Below are positions 8,000-16,380 of a DNA stretch of 64,000 bases, piece after piece. How positions within the stretch are numbered: position 1 is the first letter of the stretch; each line of letters begins with the position of its first letter. This DNA comes from JBLMZI01 sp050258755 (GTDB taxonomy: Bacteria > Bacillota > Syntrophomonadia > Syntrophomonadales > DTU052), in NCBI GenBank assembly GCA_050258755.1, contig JBLMZI010000011.1, forward strand, positions 186,001 through 250,000, in the 5' to 3' direction. A program made the translations under genes and the position numbers. Under the pieces are notes generated by a model that did no database searches, was not told the origin of the DNA, and was given only the letters and a program-made list of their open reading frames with translations.

Positions 8000-8653
8000 G
8001 TGTTCGCAAAATTACGGGAACCGGTGAGCGGGCTCACCCATCTGGCGGGAGTAGTTCTTTCGGTCATTGGCGCCGTGGTCCTAATTTACGGCGCGGCCCG
8101 GGACGCCACTGTCTGGCATGTGGTGGCCTTCGCGATTTTCGGAACCAGCCTGCTGCTGCTGTACACCGCCAGCACACTCTATCATTTGCTGCCGCTGTCG
8201 GAACGTGGGGTCGCCATTTTAAGGCGAATCGATCATATCATGATCTTTGTGCTGATTGCCGGCACCTATACGCCGGTCTGCCTGATCACGATGCGCGGCT
8301 TTTGGGGCTGGCTGCTGTTGGGGATTATCTGGTCGGTGGCGCTGTTCGGGCTGGCGATGAAACTGATTTGGTTCAATGCGCCGCGCTGGCTTTACACCAC
8401 GTTTTATGTGGTGATGGGTTTGATTGTGGTCGGATTTTTGCCGGTGCTGGTCAAACTTCTTCCGGCGGCCGCGATCATCTGGATCGCAGCGGGCGGGGCC
8501 CTCTACATTATTGGCGCGATCATTTACGGCACCAAGCTGCCCGCCTTTAATATTTCTCGCCATTTCGGATTTCACGAGGTGTTTCACCTGTTTGTGCTCG
8601 GGGGCAGCTTTTGTCACTACTGGACGATGTACAGGTATCTTTTGGTCGGTTAA
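8000..8653 (+). CDS. hemolysin III / TrhA (PAQR-like) membrane protein
   Basis: 217 residues with seven predicted membrane helices. It carries the family residues: EPVSGLTHLAGVV at the start, YTASTLYHLLP, RRIDHIMIFVLIAGTYTP and the C-terminal FGFHEVFHLFVLGGSFCHYWTMY, whose histidines are thought to bind zinc as in PAQR receptors. Bacterial TrhA members influence membrane energetics; the haemolysin name is historical. The preferred start is GTG at 8000, six bases after AAGGAGAG; an ATG at 7961 would add 13 unconserved residues. A strong terminator follows. Confidence 0.85.
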   Translation: MFAKLREPVSGLTHLAGVVLSVIGAVVLIYGAARDATVWHVVAFAIFGTSLLLLYTASTLYHLLPLSERGVAILRRIDHIMIFVLIAGTYTPVCLITMRGFWGWLLLGIIWSVALFGLAMKLIWFNAPRWLYTTFYVVMGLIVVGFLPVLVKLLPAAAIIWIAAGGALYIIGAIIYGTKLPAFNISRHFGFHEVFHLFVLGGSFCHYWTMYRYLLVG

Positions 8654-8671
8654 AGCGAACTGTTGAGAACG

Positions 8672-8702
8672 GCCGCTCTCCCTGCGGAGGGCGGCTTTTT
8701 TT
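8672..8702 (+). terminator. rho-independent terminator
   Basis: GCCGCTCTCC-CTGC-GGAGGGCGGC followed by seven T residues; a 10-pair stem with one G-T wobble. It ends the hemolysin III transcript. Confidence 0.9.
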
Positions 8703-8808
8703 AGATAGGATCATTGGGAATTGACGCGAATTGTACCAGCGGCGAGAAAAAATGGTGAATCATGGAGGAAAATGCGACATTGCACCGAAAACTACAGATA
8801 GGCATGCT

Positions 8809-8838
8809 GGGGACCAAACGGTCTCCTTTCGCTTTTTT
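8809..8838 (+). promoter_or_regulatory. terminator-like hairpin in the leader of the FnIII gene
   Basis: GGGGACC-AAAC-GGTCTCC followed by TTTCGCTTTTTT lies 30 bases before the TTG start of the secreted FnIII protein. It lies downstream of the previous gene's own terminator, so it may attenuate this gene rather than end another. No known riboswitch class was recognised in 8703-8808. Confidence 0.45.
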
Positions 8839-8867
8839 AGCCGGATTGATTCATTGGAGGTGCAGGA

Positions 8868-10727
8868 TTGAAACGCATACAAAAATTATGTTTGGGAATG
8901 ACCGCCGCTGTCTTAGTTATTGGATTGGTATTCGCCGGGCCGGTTAGTGCCGCTGTCGGAGATGCGCCATCCGATCTCTTGATTCATGAATTTAACGGGC
9001 AGCTTACCCTGGTTTGGATGGGGCAAGACGAAGCAGGGCTTGGGTTTGAAGTGGAACGGAAAGTGAACGGGGGTGAATTCGCGCTGGTCGGAACCACCGG
9101 ACCAGAGGAATGGATCGCTTCTGATACAGGGGCTCCGGGAACCGTTTGTACCTACCGGGTCAGGGAAAAGATTGAAGGCGGGTACTCCCCCTATTCGGAG
9201 GAGGTCATGGTTGCGATTCCACTCGGGGGGCCGACTGATCTTCGCCTGTCCGGAGTTGGATGTGACTATACCCTGATGTGGGATGGCCGATTGGCGGTCG
9301 GCGAGGACGGCTTCGCCATCGAACGGAAAGTGATTGGCTCCGATTGGATTCAGATTGCCTCGGTCCCGGCGGACGCAGCCAGCTATACCGATTCGGGCAT
9401 CGAGTTGGGCAAAGCGTATGACTACCGGGTCAGGGCCTTCAAAGGAACGGTTTACTCCGAATACTGTGATGGGAGGGTGATTGTTTCGTCCTTTTACCTT
9501 CCTGCCCCGACCACGCTGCTGCTGAAAGAATCGGGGACAACGGTCATCTTAGGCTGGACCGACAATTCACAGAATGAGTCCGGATTCAAAATCGAGCGGC
9601 GAGTCGGGGTCGGTGGGTACCAGCAAATAGGGGTGGTTGGGCCTAATATTACGAATTACTCGGACACCGGATTGAATTATGGAGAAATCTATATCTATCG
9701 GGTTCGCGCCTTTAACGGCGCCGGGGATTCCGAGTATTCCAACGAGCTGCAGTATATGCTGAAAGAACGCATGCCAGTGCCCGGGACACCGTCCGAGGTG
9801 AAAACGTCTGTCATACCAAAGGCGATCAAAGTGTATTGGACCGGGGATGGCAGTCCCGGAACGCGATACCGGTTGGAAAAAAGGATCGGCGGCGGGGAGT
9901 TTTATCAGATCGCATACCTGCAGCCGGGGCTCAGTTCCTATGTCGATACTGAGGTGGTTAAAGGCGAAACATACACTTACCGGGTTCGGGCTTCGAACAC
10001 CTCAGGCGAATCGAGCTATTCAAGCGAACAGAAAGTTTTGTTTCAGGGGAACGCGCTGATCGCCACGCCGACCAACCTCACGGCGTACGGCGAAGAGGCG
10101 GCTGCGGTGAGTTGGACCGACCAGGCGAACAATGAGACCGGATACATCATCGAACGCAAGATCGATAACGGTTACTATGTTGAAATTGACAGGGTTGCAG
10201 CCAGTGTGACCTCGTATATGGATAAAAAAATCACCTTCGGGAACCGGATTTCGTACCGGGTAAGGGCCTACAATGAAGAAGGCAAGTCTGATTATTCGAA
10301 CGAAGCCGCTATTGACCGTATTGTGGCCGAGAAGAGCCTTGCAGCGCGCTTCAGGGTCGGAAGCCTCGAGTGTTACTACGACGGGTTCCCGCGCAACCTG
10401 GATGCGGCGCCGTGTCTTAGGGGCGGCCGGGTCTTTCTCCCCCTGAGGGCGGTGGCCGATTCGATGGGGGCAACGCTGGAATGGGATGACGCCGCACAGA
10501 AAGCCACCATCGTGCGGAACAATAAGAAAATCGAGGTCTGGCTTGGAAAGCCTACCGCGCGGATTAATGGGGCGAATCAAAAGATTGACCCGGCAAATGC
10601 GTCGGTCAAGCCCATCATGATTCCGCCGGGACGGGTCATGCTGCCGCTTCGGTTTATTGCCGAAAGCCTTGGCTGTACCATTGATTGGATTCCGAGCAGT
10701 CAAACGATCTCGATGACAGGCAACTGA
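8868..10727 (+). CDS. secreted protein with FnIII repeats and a copper-amine-oxidase-type stalk domain
   Basis: 619 residues. A signal peptide (MKRIQKLCLGMTAAVLVIGLVFAGPVSAA) is followed by about five fibronectin type III-like repeats of roughly 95 residues, each with the pattern W(T/M)D...GF.IERK.......Y.D.....G..Y.YRVRAFN. From about residue 495 a stalk domain follows (RVFLPLRAVADSMGATLEWDD...RVMLPLRFIAESLGCTIDW), the copper amine oxidase N-domain common in secreted Bacillota proteins, probably a wall or polymer contact. There is no catalytic domain and no anchor motif. The TTG start sits four bases after GGAGGTG. It is likely an adhesive or structural exoprotein. Confidence 0.8.
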   Translation: MKRIQKLCLGMTAAVLVIGLVFAGPVSAAVGDAPSDLLIHEFNGQLTLVWMGQDEAGLGFEVERKVNGGEFALVGTTGPEEWIASDTGAPGTVCTYRVREKIEGGYSPYSEEVMVAIPLGGPTDLRLSGVGCDYTLMWDGRLAVGEDGFAIERKVIGSDWIQIASVPADAASYTDSGIELGKAYDYRVRAFKGTVYSEYCDGRVIVSSFYLPAPTTLLLKESGTTVILGWTDNSQNESGFKIERRVGVGGYQQIGVVGPNITNYSDTGLNYGEIYIYRVRAFNGAGDSEYSNELQYMLKERMPVPGTPSEVKTSVIPKAIKVYWTGDGSPGTRYRLEKRIGGGEFYQIAYLQPGLSSYVDTEVVKGETYTYRVRASNTSGESSYSSEQKVLFQGNALIATPTNLTAYGEEAAAVSWTDQANNETGYIIERKIDNGYYVEIDRVAASVTSYMDKKITFGNRISYRVRAYNEEGKSDYSNEAAIDRIVAEKSLAARFRVGSLECYYDGFPRNLDAAPCLRGGRVFLPLRAVADSMGATLEWDDAAQKATIVRNNKKIEVWLGKPTARINGANQKIDPANASVKPIMIPPGRVMLPLRFIAESLGCTIDWIPSSQTISMTGN

Positions 10728-10749
10728 TTCGCGGCATTGAGCCGTCGGG

Positions 10750-10767
10750 CGCGGGGATGTCCCCGCG
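10750..10767. repeat. GC-rich hairpin without T-run
   Basis: CGCGGGGA-TG-TCCCCGCG, a perfect 8-pair inverted repeat between the FnIII gene and the aminotransferase gene, 25 bases before the next ATG. It lacks a T-tract, so it is either a weak terminator, an mRNA-stabilising hairpin or a binding site. Confidence 0.5.
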
Positions 10768-10791
10768 TATCATTCGTATTGCGCGAAAGGA

Positions 10792-11925
10792 ATGGTTTGC
10801 TTGCGGCTTCCCGATTTCAGGCTTGAACGGTATTTAGCCCGGTATGAGTTTAATACGCGATATTTATTGTGCTGTTCGGATTGTGAATCCTTGACCGTGT
10901 CTGAGCTGCTGGCGCTGGGAGGCGATGAGGCCCGTGAGCGGTTTCTGAGCCTGGGATTGGGGTATCCCCCGTCCGAGGGCAGCCTCGCGCTCCGGCATGA
11001 GATTGCCGGGCTCTACCCGAATATGGGGCCGGATCAGATTCTGGTGACAGCCGGTGCCGAAGAAGCGGTTTTCCTCTTTATGAATGCGCTGCTCCAGCCC
11101 GGAGACCATGTCGTTGTCCAGTTTCCCTGCTACCAGTCGCTGGAGGCGGTAGCCGGCGCAGTGGGCTGTCAGGTGACCCGCTGGGCGATGCGGGAGCGGG
11201 ACGGGCATTGGGAGATCGACTGCGACGACCTGATTCGGTCGATCAAACCGAATACCCGGCTTATCGTGATCAATTCCCCGCACAACCCAACCGGACACCG
11301 GATTAGCCAGGCGGAACTGGAGTTTATTCTGACCGCCGCGCGGGAACGGGGTATTCTGGTCTTTTCGGACGAGGTTTACCGCTGTCTGGATTATGACGGC
11401 GCTCCGGCGATGCCCGCCTGCGCACTGTATGAAAACGCTGTTTCGCTGGGTGTGCTGTCGAAAAGCTACGGGTTGGCCGGGCTTCGGATCGGGTGGGCCG
11501 CGACCGCCAATTCAAAGCTCCTTCAAACGATGGCAGCTTTCAAGGACTATACTTCCATTTGTAACAGCGCCCCGAGCGAATTTCTCGCGGCGGAGGCCCT
11601 GCGCCACAGCGAGCCGATTCTGCGGCGCAATCAGGCGATTATCGCGGCGAATCTGGAGCAGATGGACGGCTTCTTTGCCCGGCGTGCTGACCGGTTTGCA
11701 TGGTCCCGCCCGCAGGCTGGGCCGATTGCTTTCCCACGCTTGCTCGGCGGCCGGGATTCGGAAGCCTTTTGCGGCCGTTTGGTTCAGGAGGCTGGCGTCC
11801 TGCTGCTGCCCGCCGCCTGCTACGATTTTGGGACGTTCCATTTCCGGATTGGGTTTGGACGGCGAAATCTTCCGGAGGCGCTGACGCGGCTTGAGGAATG
11901 GCTGGCGGTCAATCCCAAGGTTTAG
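10792..11925 (+). CDS. PLP-dependent class I/II aminotransferase
   Basis: 377 residues of fold-type I. Landmarks are GYPPSEGSLALRHEIA, TAGAEEAVFLFMNALL, INSPHNPTGHRIS (carboxylate and cofactor contacts), FSDEVYRCLDY (Asp pairing with the pyridine nitrogen) and VLSKSYGLAGLRIGW with the Schiff-base lysine Lys224. The C-terminal RIGFGRRNLPEAL holds the substrate-carboxylate arginine. It belongs to the branch that includes aspartate/aromatic and alanine-type transaminases; the amino donor cannot be told. The gene is monocistronic as far as visible. RBS AAAGGA precedes the ATG. Confidence 0.85.
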   Translation: MVCLRLPDFRLERYLARYEFNTRYLLCCSDCESLTVSELLALGGDEARERFLSLGLGYPPSEGSLALRHEIAGLYPNMGPDQILVTAGAEEAVFLFMNALLQPGDHVVVQFPCYQSLEAVAGAVGCQVTRWAMRERDGHWEIDCDDLIRSIKPNTRLIVINSPHNPTGHRISQAELEFILTAARERGILVFSDEVYRCLDYDGAPAMPACALYENAVSLGVLSKSYGLAGLRIGWAATANSKLLQTMAAFKDYTSICNSAPSEFLAAEALRHSEPILRRNQAIIAANLEQMDGFFARRADRFAWSRPQAGPIAFPRLLGGRDSEAFCGRLVQEAGVLLLPAACYDFGTFHFRIGFGRRNLPEALTRLEEWLAVNPKV

Positions 11926-11928
11926 GTT

Positions 11929-12048
11929 GCCTATTTCCGCGAGGACGCCGTGGCGTTCAGGCAAGCCATCGATATTCCCGTGATTACCAGCGGCCGAACC
12001 AACCGGCGGCTGGTTTTTATGATGACTGAAAACCCGGTCCAAAGTTAA
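11929..12048 (+). pseudogene. remnant of an old-yellow-enzyme-type flavin oxidoreductase
   Basis: Immediately after the aminotransferase stop, about 39 codons without a start read AYFREDAVAFRQAIDIPVIT followed by SGRTN, then a non-conserved tail and a stop. The core matches the TIM-barrel strand of 2-enoate/2,4-dienoyl-CoA reductases and relatives (pattern KxAVxIPVIxxGR). The rest of such a gene (about 300 residues on the N-side) is missing. It looks like a deletion scar left between two operons. The match is short and judged by eye. Confidence 0.35.
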
Positions 12049-12141
12049 TCGAGGCTGATTTAGCGCGAAGCGCTGCGCCCCCCGTTTTTCCGAAGCTTGG
12101 TCCGGGAAGCCCCGGCATTCGGATATCTCGTATTCATTTGG

Positions 12142-12189
12142 TACAATATGACTGGAATGAGGTGTGACGTCATACCTTACGCAGTAAGA
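12142..12189 (+). promoter_or_regulatory. probable promoter and two palindromes before the ABC exporter operon
   Basis: TACAAT (12142-12147) is a likely -10; the -35 is weak. Downstream lies GGTGTGACGTCATACC (12161-12176), a 16-base palindrome with one mismatched pair and a perfect TGACGTCA core, followed directly by CTTAC-GCA-GTAAG (12177-12189). Both lie between the -10 and the ATG at 12209, a position suited to repression. No regulator gene adjoins. Confidence 0.5.
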
Positions 12190-12208
12190 ACCTTTTTGGA
12201 GGCCAGTC

Positions 12209-13153
12209 ATGTATGAGACCGTGATCCGGGTTCGGGATCTGAATAAAACCTATGGGGCCGTAAAGGCGGTTAAAAGCCTTGCTTTTGAGGTCGAGAAGGC
12301 CGAATGTTTCGGGTTACTTGGGCCGAATGGCGCCGGGAAAACCACCACCATGAAGATCCTTTACGGCAAAGCGGAGCCGGACCGTCATCCGGAACCATTG
12401 ATCGACGTATTTGGGTACAGCCCGCGTAAAGACGCCCTGGCCATCAAAGCCCTGGCGGGCGTAGTACCACAGCAGGACAATCTGGATGCCGATTTGAATG
12501 TCAGTGACAACCTGTATATCTATTCCCGGTTTTACGGGATGGATACCCGTGAAGCCCGGAAGCGGATCGCAGAGCTGTTGGATTTCATGGAACTTCAAGA
12601 AAAAGCGAAAGCGAGCATTCGGGAATTGTCCGGCGGGATGCAGCGGCGGCTGACGATTGCGCGCGCCTTGCTCAACCAGCCAAGGCTGCTCATCCTCGAC
12701 GAACCAACCACTGGCCTGGATCCGCAGGTGCGGCACCTGATCTGGAATAAAATCCGCGAACTCAAAGAGATGGGTGTCACCGTTTTGCTGACCACGCATT
12801 ATATGGAAGAAGCGTTTCAGATCAGCGACCGGGTGATCATCATGGATAAGGGGAAAAAGATCCTGGAAGGGAACCCGCGCAAATTGCTGGCGGATAACCT
12901 GGAAAACTTCGTTTTGGAGATTTACGGGTTCCCCTGGATGGAGGCCGGCGAACAGTTTGCCCGGGCGGCCGAACCCGAGGCGGGAATTCGGCACGAGATT
13001 TACCAAGAGACCCTGTTTGTTTACAGCAATGACGCGGCCCAGCTGAAACGGCTGGCCGAGACGCTGGCCATCAGCGATTATCATGTCCGCCAGGCCAATC
13101 TGGAGGATGTATTCCTGAAAGTGACCGGGAGGAGTCTCAATGAACTACAGTGA
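12209..13153 (+). CDS. ABC transporter ATP-binding protein (DrrA/NodI-like)
   Basis: 314 residues. Walker A GPNGAGKT is at residues 38-45, the Q-loop at GVVPQQDN, the signature LSGGMQRRL, Walker B LLILDEPTTGLD and the H-loop TTHYMEE. The C-terminal 90 residues form the extra domain of the ABC-2 (DrrA/NodI) exporters. It powers export of a drug, lipid or glycan with the permease encoded next, with which it overlaps by 14 bases. TTTTGGAGG lies upstream of the ATG. Confidence 0.9.
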   Translation: MYETVIRVRDLNKTYGAVKAVKSLAFEVEKAECFGLLGPNGAGKTTTMKILYGKAEPDRHPEPLIDVFGYSPRKDALAIKALAGVVPQQDNLDADLNVSDNLYIYSRFYGMDTREARKRIAELLDFMELQEKAKASIRELSGGMQRRLTIARALLNQPRLLILDEPTTGLDPQVRHLIWNKIRELKEMGVTVLLTTHYMEEAFQISDRVIIMDKGKKILEGNPRKLLADNLENFVLEIYGFPWMEAGEQFARAAEPEAGIRHEIYQETLFVYSNDAAQLKRLAETLAISDYHVRQANLEDVFLKVTGRSLNELQ

Positions 13154-13931
13154 TACCGCAAGCGTCCCATCGTTCTGGCGCCGGGTGCGCAGCGTCTGGT
13201 ACCGGCACGAGCGGGTCTATAATACGAATTTTATCAGCAATGCGTTTCCGCCCCTGTTAGAGCCGCTGATCCTGCTCTGGGCCCTGGGTATCGGCTTTGG
13301 CGCATATATTCAAACCATGGGTTCAATAAGCTATATTCTGTTTCTTGCCAGCGGGATCATTGTAACCAGTTCGATGTTTACGGCGGCGTTCGAGTGCACT
13401 TATGGCACGTATTTCAGGCTGGAATATGAACATGTTTACGACGGCATGCTTGGCGCGCCGGTTTCCCCGACCGATCTGGTTCTGGGGGAGATCCTGTTTG
13501 CCGGGACTAAGGGATTGATTTTTTCTTTCGTGGTTCTGCTGGTGACCTGGGCCGCAGGGGTGATCACTTATCCACTCAGCATTCTGGCGGTCTTTGTCGG
13601 CTTCATCACCGGGCTGATGTTTGGGGCCCTGTCGATGTGGGTCACCTCCATGATTCAAAACATCAACCACTTCAATTTCTATCTGACCGGGATGATCACG
13701 CCCATGTTCTATTTCTCCGGCGCGATCTTTCCGATCGAGAATTTGCCCCGGAGCATGCGCGTGGTGGCGGAAGTAATTCCCTTGACCCATACGGTGCGGC
13801 TGGCGCGCGCCTTTTGCGTGCCGGGGCGGCTGGATCCAGTGCTGGGCTGGGACCTTGCGTACTGCGTCATTTTCGTTTTGATTGCGGGCGGGTTGGCTTT
13901 GTACGGCATCCGGAAACGGGTGATCGATTAG
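13140..13931 (+). CDS. ABC-2 type permease (NodJ-like)
   Basis: 263 residues with six predicted membrane helices. It has the ABC-2 membrane domain with ALGIGFGAYIQ, the amphipathic connecting region FECTYGTYFRLEYEHVYDGMLGAPVSPTDLVLGE and the C-terminal MFYFSGAIFPIENLPRSMR...IPLTHTVRLARA typical of NodJ/LptF-like exporters. It forms the pore of the exporter with the upstream ATPase; overlapping genes imply translational coupling. The exported substrate is not evident. Confidence 0.88.
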   Translation: MNYSDTASVPSFWRRVRSVWYRHERVYNTNFISNAFPPLLEPLILLWALGIGFGAYIQTMGSISYILFLASGIIVTSSMFTAAFECTYGTYFRLEYEHVYDGMLGAPVSPTDLVLGEILFAGTKGLIFSFVVLLVTWAAGVITYPLSILAVFVGFITGLMFGALSMWVTSMIQNINHFNFYLTGMITPMFYFSGAIFPIENLPRSMRVVAEVIPLTHTVRLARAFCVPGRLDPVLGWDLAYCVIFVLIAGGLALYGIRKRVID

Positions 13932-13970
13932 GAACGAAAAGAAACGGGTTGGAATGAAGGAGACATTATC

Positions 13971-14900
13971 ATGGGGAAAAAGGGGAAACTGTTTGGCTTG
14001 GGAATCCTGCTGTTGGTGTTCCTATTCGGTGTTGTCTGGTACGGCTTTTCGGATCTGATGGCCGACTGGATGGTTCAATCGGAGCGGGCAAAAGCCGGCC
14101 TGGCGCAAAAGGCGGTTACCGTTGCGGATCACCGGATTGTCTACCTGGATGGCGGAAAAGGGGAAACCGTGGTTCTGGTCCATGGATTTGGCGGCGACAA
14201 GGATAACTGGACCCGCTTTGCCGGCCAACTGACCGGAAACTACCATGTCATAGCGGTTGATTTGCCGGGATTCGGGGAAAGTACCCGGGATCCGAAAGCC
14301 AGCTACACGTATGAGCTGCAGGTTGAGCGGCTGCACGCGCTGTTTGAAAAGCTGAACCTGAACCAGGTGAATCTGGTGGGCAACTCGATGGGTGGCCAGA
14401 TCGTCGGCCTTTATGCGGTGACTTATCCCGAGCAGGTAAAAAGCGTCTCCTTTTTCGATGCCGCCGGGGTTGTGTCGCCAAAGCCGTCCGAACTGACCAA
14501 AGCTCTGAATCAAAGCCGAAATCCGCTGCTGGTCAACAAGGAAGAGGATTTTGACCGGCTGATTGCCTTCAATTTCTCAAATCCCCCTTACATACCCGGC
14601 CCACTGAAACAGAGCTTTGCGAAAGCCGCGGTAGCGCACCGCGCGTTTAACCAGAAGATCTTTAACGAAATCATTGGAGGCACCGGGAAGTTGCAGCCCC
14701 GCCTGGGCGAAATAAAAGCTCCGTCTTTGATACTTTGGGGCGCGGAAGACCGGGTGCTGGATCCGTCCAGCGTACCTGTCTTTGAAGCGGGCTTAAAGGA
14801 CCATACCACCGTAATTCTTCCCAACTGCGGCCATCTGCCGATGTTGGAATTGCCGACGGAAAGCGAGAAAGCTTACCGGGACTTTCTCACAAAGGATTGA
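13971..14900 (+). CDS. membrane-anchored alpha/beta hydrolase
   Basis: 309 residues with an N-terminal hydrophobic helix (LFGLGILLLVFLFGVVWYGF) that is either a signal anchor or a signal peptide without a clear cleavage site. The hydrolase fold shows the oxyanion loop VHGFGGDKDNW, the nucleophile elbow GNSMGGQ with Ser139, an acid in WGAEDRVLD and His in PNCGHLPMLE. It resembles monoacylglycerol lipase or haloalkane-dehalogenase-type proteins. It follows the ABC exporter by 39 bases with AAGGAGA before the ATG, so it may act on the exported compound outside the membrane. A strong terminator closes the operon. Confidence 0.85.
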   Translation: MGKKGKLFGLGILLLVFLFGVVWYGFSDLMADWMVQSERAKAGLAQKAVTVADHRIVYLDGGKGETVVLVHGFGGDKDNWTRFAGQLTGNYHVIAVDLPGFGESTRDPKASYTYELQVERLHALFEKLNLNQVNLVGNSMGGQIVGLYAVTYPEQVKSVSFFDAAGVVSPKPSELTKALNQSRNPLLVNKEEDFDRLIAFNFSNPPYIPGPLKQSFAKAAVAHRAFNQKIFNEIIGGTGKLQPRLGEIKAPSLILWGAEDRVLDPSSVPVFEAGLKDHTTVILPNCGHLPMLELPTESEKAYRDFLTKD

Positions 14901-14937
14901 GCGCAGTACTGCCGGGAAATGCGCTGATTAGGATACA

Positions 14938-14964
14938 AAGCCGCCCATTGTGGGCGGCTTTTTC
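14938..14964 (+). terminator. rho-independent terminator
   Basis: AAGCCGCCCA-TTG-TGGGCGGCTT with a short T-run; a perfect 10-pair stem. It ends the ABC exporter/hydrolase operon and lies 30 bases from the stop of the opposing CoA-transferase. Confidence 0.9.
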
Positions 14965-14993
14965 GTTCTAGCCTGGCAGCAAAACGATAAACG

Positions 14994-16172
14994 CTAAATC
15001 ACACCATCCCGCTTAAGTTTGGACACGTCGGTACTGCTGTAGCCCAGCTCAGTCAACACATCCTCATTATGTTCCCCCGATTGCGGAAACTGAAGCTTGA
15101 CCTGCCCGGGAGACTCGGACATTTTAAACGGAACGCCGGTGACCACAAGATCGCGGTCGGTTCCGTGGAATCCCGCAATGCGATGAACCATTTCTCGGGC
15201 CACAACCTGGGGATGCCGGGTCATTTCCTCAAGCGTCAGCACCGGGGTCAGGCAGGGATCGCTGTCGGCGAAAAGCGCGACCCATTCGTTAAGGGTCCGG
15301 CCTGCGGTCACGGAGCGGATATCAGCGATCATTTCCTGCTGCATTCCGGGAGTCCACTGGTGCGGCACATACTGCGAACGGCCGAGGGTATTGCAGAAGT
15401 GGGCCCAAAAGCGTTCTTCAAGGGCAGCCAGGGTGAAATACCGGCCGTCGGAAGTCGGATAGACATTGTAGAAGGCCATGCCGCCGGTAAAGGTATCGCC
15501 GCCGCGTTCGGGCAGAACGCCATTGCCGAACCAGCAGCCCATGATATAGACCAGCAGCTGAATTGAGCCGTCCAGCATGGAAACATCGATATACTGCCCC
15601 TGTCCAGTGCGTTCCCGGTGGAAAAGTGCCATCATCACGGCGATTACCGCATTCATGGTGCCGCCGGTGATGGCGCCGGTCTGCGCTGCCGAAAGGGCGG
15701 GCATTCCCTGATCGGTTCCGGTCAATCCGGTCACGCCGGCCAGGCTCAAGAAATTAATGTCATGGGCCGGGCGGTCGGCAAGCGGTCCGGTTTGCCCGTA
15801 ACTGGTCAGGGAACAGTAAATCAGACGCGGGTTGACCGAACGCAGCGATTCATAATCCAGCCCGAGTTTTTTCATGACACCGGGTCGAAACTGTTCCATG
15901 ACGATATCGGCATTCGCGGCCAGCTTCCGGAAAATCTCCTTGCCTTCCGGGGCTTTAAGGTTCAGCGTCAGGCTTTTTTTATTCCGGTTTACGCCGGGGA
16001 AACAGGCGCTTTCCCCGTTCACCACAGGCTGCATCAAGCGGCCCAATTCGCCGCCCGGTTCCTCGATTTTAATGACTTCGGCGCCAAAGTCGGCTAAAAA
16101 CTGGGTGCAAAACGGACCTGCCAGATACCGGGTCAGGTCCAGAACTTTGATTCCATTCAATGGCAAAGTCAT
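14994..16172 (-). CDS. CaiB/BaiF family (type III) CoA-transferase
   Basis: 392 residues. It starts LNGIKVLDLTRYLAGPFCTQFLADFGAEVIKIE, the CoA-binding N-terminal signature of type III CoA-transferases; NRNKKSLTLNLKAPEG and GQGQYIDVSMLDGS follow, and an aspartate of the DVSMLDG region is expected to be the catalytic acid. These enzymes move CoA between carboxylates (formate/oxalate, carnitine, benzylsuccinate, bile acids). The frame opens upstream at 16190, but AGGGGG eight bases before the ATG at 16172 marks the start. No acyl-CoA partners adjoin it, so the acid is unknown. Confidence 0.88.
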   Translation of the reverse strand: MTLPLNGIKVLDLTRYLAGPFCTQFLADFGAEVIKIEEPGGELGRLMQPVVNGESACFPGVNRNKKSLTLNLKAPEGKEIFRKLAANADIVMEQFRPGVMKKLGLDYESLRSVNPRLIYCSLTSYGQTGPLADRPAHDINFLSLAGVTGLTGTDQGMPALSAAQTGAITGGTMNAVIAVMMALFHRERTGQGQYIDVSMLDGSIQLLVYIMGCWFGNGVLPERGGDTFTGGMAFYNVYPTSDGRYFTLAALEERFWAHFCNTLGRSQYVPHQWTPGMQQEMIADIRSVTAGRTLNEWVALFADSDPCLTPVLTLEEMTRHPQVVAREMVHRIAGFHGTDRDLVVTGVPFKMSESPGQVKLQFPQSGEHNEDVLTELGYSSTDVSKLKRDGVI

Positions 16173-16380
16173 GTGCAATCCCCCTAACACTGCGATAGAT
16201 GATCATTCGATGCGGCGGTGCTTTTATCCTTTCCGTTTCACGCAGGGTCAACCCACCGACAAATTGCGCGGATACAAATTTGTAACAAACAGGAAAAAGC
16301 AAGCTCATATTCTTTCGTTAGGATCGGTATAACGGCATGCCGGACCGGGGAGTCCGGAACGAAGAAAGCGAGGGGTTTGG

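Noticed and set aside
8703..8868. Riboswitch (cyclic di-GMP-type) before the FnIII gene
   Set aside because: Neither conserved aptamer core can be aligned; only the terminator-like hairpin is supported.
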